This document shows, in pieces, positions 15,456 to 16,159 of a DNA stretch of 16,159 bases. Each line of letters begins with the position of its first letter. Within the stretch, counting starts at the first letter, position 1. This DNA comes from CBFHWY01 sp965659675 (GTDB taxonomy: Bacteria > Bacteroidota > Bacteroidia > Flavobacteriales_G > Salibacteraceae): the NCBI GenBank assembly GCA_965659675.1, contig CBFHWY010000063.1, positions 1 through 16,159 of the forward strand. Reading direction: 5' to 3'. The position numbers were made by a program, and so were the translations under genes. The notes beneath the pieces are model-generated. The model was not told the origin of the DNA. It saw only the letters and a list, made by a program, of their open reading frames with translations, and searched no databases.

Positions 15456-16159
15456 CTAACGACTAAGATATAAGTTACGTTCAGAGTAGATCTTACGGAA
15501 CATAGGGTCTCTCAAGTTTTCAATGAAGTATATCGCTTCACCTGTTGACTTCATCTCCGGACCCAATTCCTTGTTTACCTCCGGGAACTTGTCGTAGGAA
15601 AATACTGGAATTTTAATGGCGTAGCCACTCTTGTCGGGGTTAAACTTAAAGTCAGAGATCTTCGCATCACCGAGCATCAGTTTGGTAGCGTAATTCACAT
15701 AAGGTTCACCGTAGGCCTTTGAGATAAAAGGTACCGTTCGAGATGCTCTTGGATTCGCCTCAATGATATAAACCGTATCGTCTTTAATCGCGAACTGAAT
15801 ATTGATCAGCCCTACCGTTTTAAGTGCCAGTGCGATCTTTTTGGTGTGATCCTTAATTTGCTGTAAGACAAATTCACCGAGATTAAAGGGCGGAAGCGTC
15901 GCGTTAGAATCTCCCGAGTGAATACCGCAAGGCTCAATGTGCTCCATGATACCGATGATGTACACTTCTTCCCCATCACAAATGGCATCAGCTTCGGCTT
16001 CAATAGCTCCATCTAGATAGTGATCTAGCAAGAGCTTATTATTGGGTATGCTGCGCAATAAGTCTACCACATGCGCTTCTAACTCTTCTCGGTTGATGAC
16101 GATTTTCATTCCTTGCCCACCTAGAACATAAGACGGACGAACTAACAGCGGAAAGTTTA
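15456..16159 (-). CDS. carB: Carbamoyl-phosphate synthase large subunit, C-terminal part (cut by the right window edge)
   Basis: The last 233 codons of carB, open through the window edge. The large subunit makes carbamoyl phosphate from bicarbonate, ammonia and two ATP for pyrimidine and arginine synthesis. The visible part begins with VRPSYVLGGQGM (glycine-rich ATP-grasp loop), then EAEADAICDG, MEHIEPCGIHSGDS and IEANPRASRTVPFISK, which hold ATP/Mg ligands of the second (carbamoyl-phosphate) ATP-grasp domain. The protein ends at LRDPMFRKIYSERNLYLSR, soon after the LGPEMKSTGE segment. In E. coli CarB about 140 further residues, forming the MGS-like allosteric domain, would follow; they are missing. 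To my knowledge this shorter form is usual in Flavobacteriia, so it is not called a truncation. A stop codon ends the frame at 15456, 5 bases before the DUF4834-like gene. Confidence 0.95.
   Translation of the reverse strand, partial: NFPLLVRPSYVLGGQGMKIVINREELEAHVVDLLRSIPNNKLLLDHYLDGAIEAEADAICDGEEVYIIGIMEHIEPCGIHSGDSNATLPPFNLGEFVLQQIKDHTKKIALALKTVGLINIQFAIKDDTVYIIEANPRASRTVPFISKAYGEPYVNYATKLMLGDAKISDFKFNPDKSGYAIKIPVFSYDKFPEVNKELGPEMKSTGEAIYFIENLRDPMFRKIYSERNLYLSR

Overview
The window looks like a chromosomal segment of a member of the Bacteroidota, most likely a flavobacterium-like lineage. The clues are a YfhO-family membrane protein with a Bacteroidota-type architecture, a DUF4834-like small membrane protein next to carB, a CarB that ends without the C-terminal MGS-like regulatory domain, a secreted IgGFc-binding-domain protein, and three upstream regions carrying the Bacteroidota -7 promoter element TAnnTTTG. 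No rRNA, tRNA, CRISPR array, insertion sequence or integrase was seen. The DNA is almost completely coding; the only gaps above 50 bases are the divergent intervals 1043-1178 and 9485-9552.

Layout. (1) 1-1042, minus: N-terminal part of a secreted IgGFc-binding-domain protein that runs off the left edge. (2) 1179-3671, plus: YfhO-family multi-pass membrane protein. (3) 3668-9484, minus: a five-gene surface-glycan operon, read from 9484 downwards as Wzx-like flippase, radical SAM/SPASM-type enzyme, polysaccharide pyruvyl transferase-like protein, GT4 glycosyltransferase, GT2 glycosyltransferase. (4) 9553-15187, plus: a six-gene operon with stop/start overlaps at most junctions: DUF115/GT42-like putative glycosyltransferase, SAM methyltransferase, CMP-nonulosonate (NeuA-type) cytidylyltransferase, Gfo/Idh/MocA oxidoreductase, Ldh-family oxidoreductase, and a divergent GH57/NodB-like protein that starts at TTG. 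(5) 15184-16159, minus: DUF4834-like protein and the C-terminal part of carB, which runs off the right edge.

How they may work together (inference). The two divergent operons form one glycan locus. The plus arm looks like activation, modification and transfer of a CMP-linked nonulosonic (sialic-like) acid: a cytidylyltransferase, a transferase-like protein with GT42 similarities, two NAD(P)H oxidoreductases of different families, a methyltransferase and a carbohydrate-active barrel. The minus arm supplies glycosyltransferases, a pyruvyl-ketal-type enzyme, a radical enzyme and the lipid-linked glycan flippase. No NeuB-type synthase, no 2-epimerase, no initiating phosphoglycosyl transferase and no Wzy polymerase is visible, so those steps must be encoded elsewhere if the model is right. 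The locus is wedged between housekeeping-type neighbours with 4-base convergent stop-codon overlaps at both ends. The plus-arm gene set is the best candidate here for an undescribed pathway.
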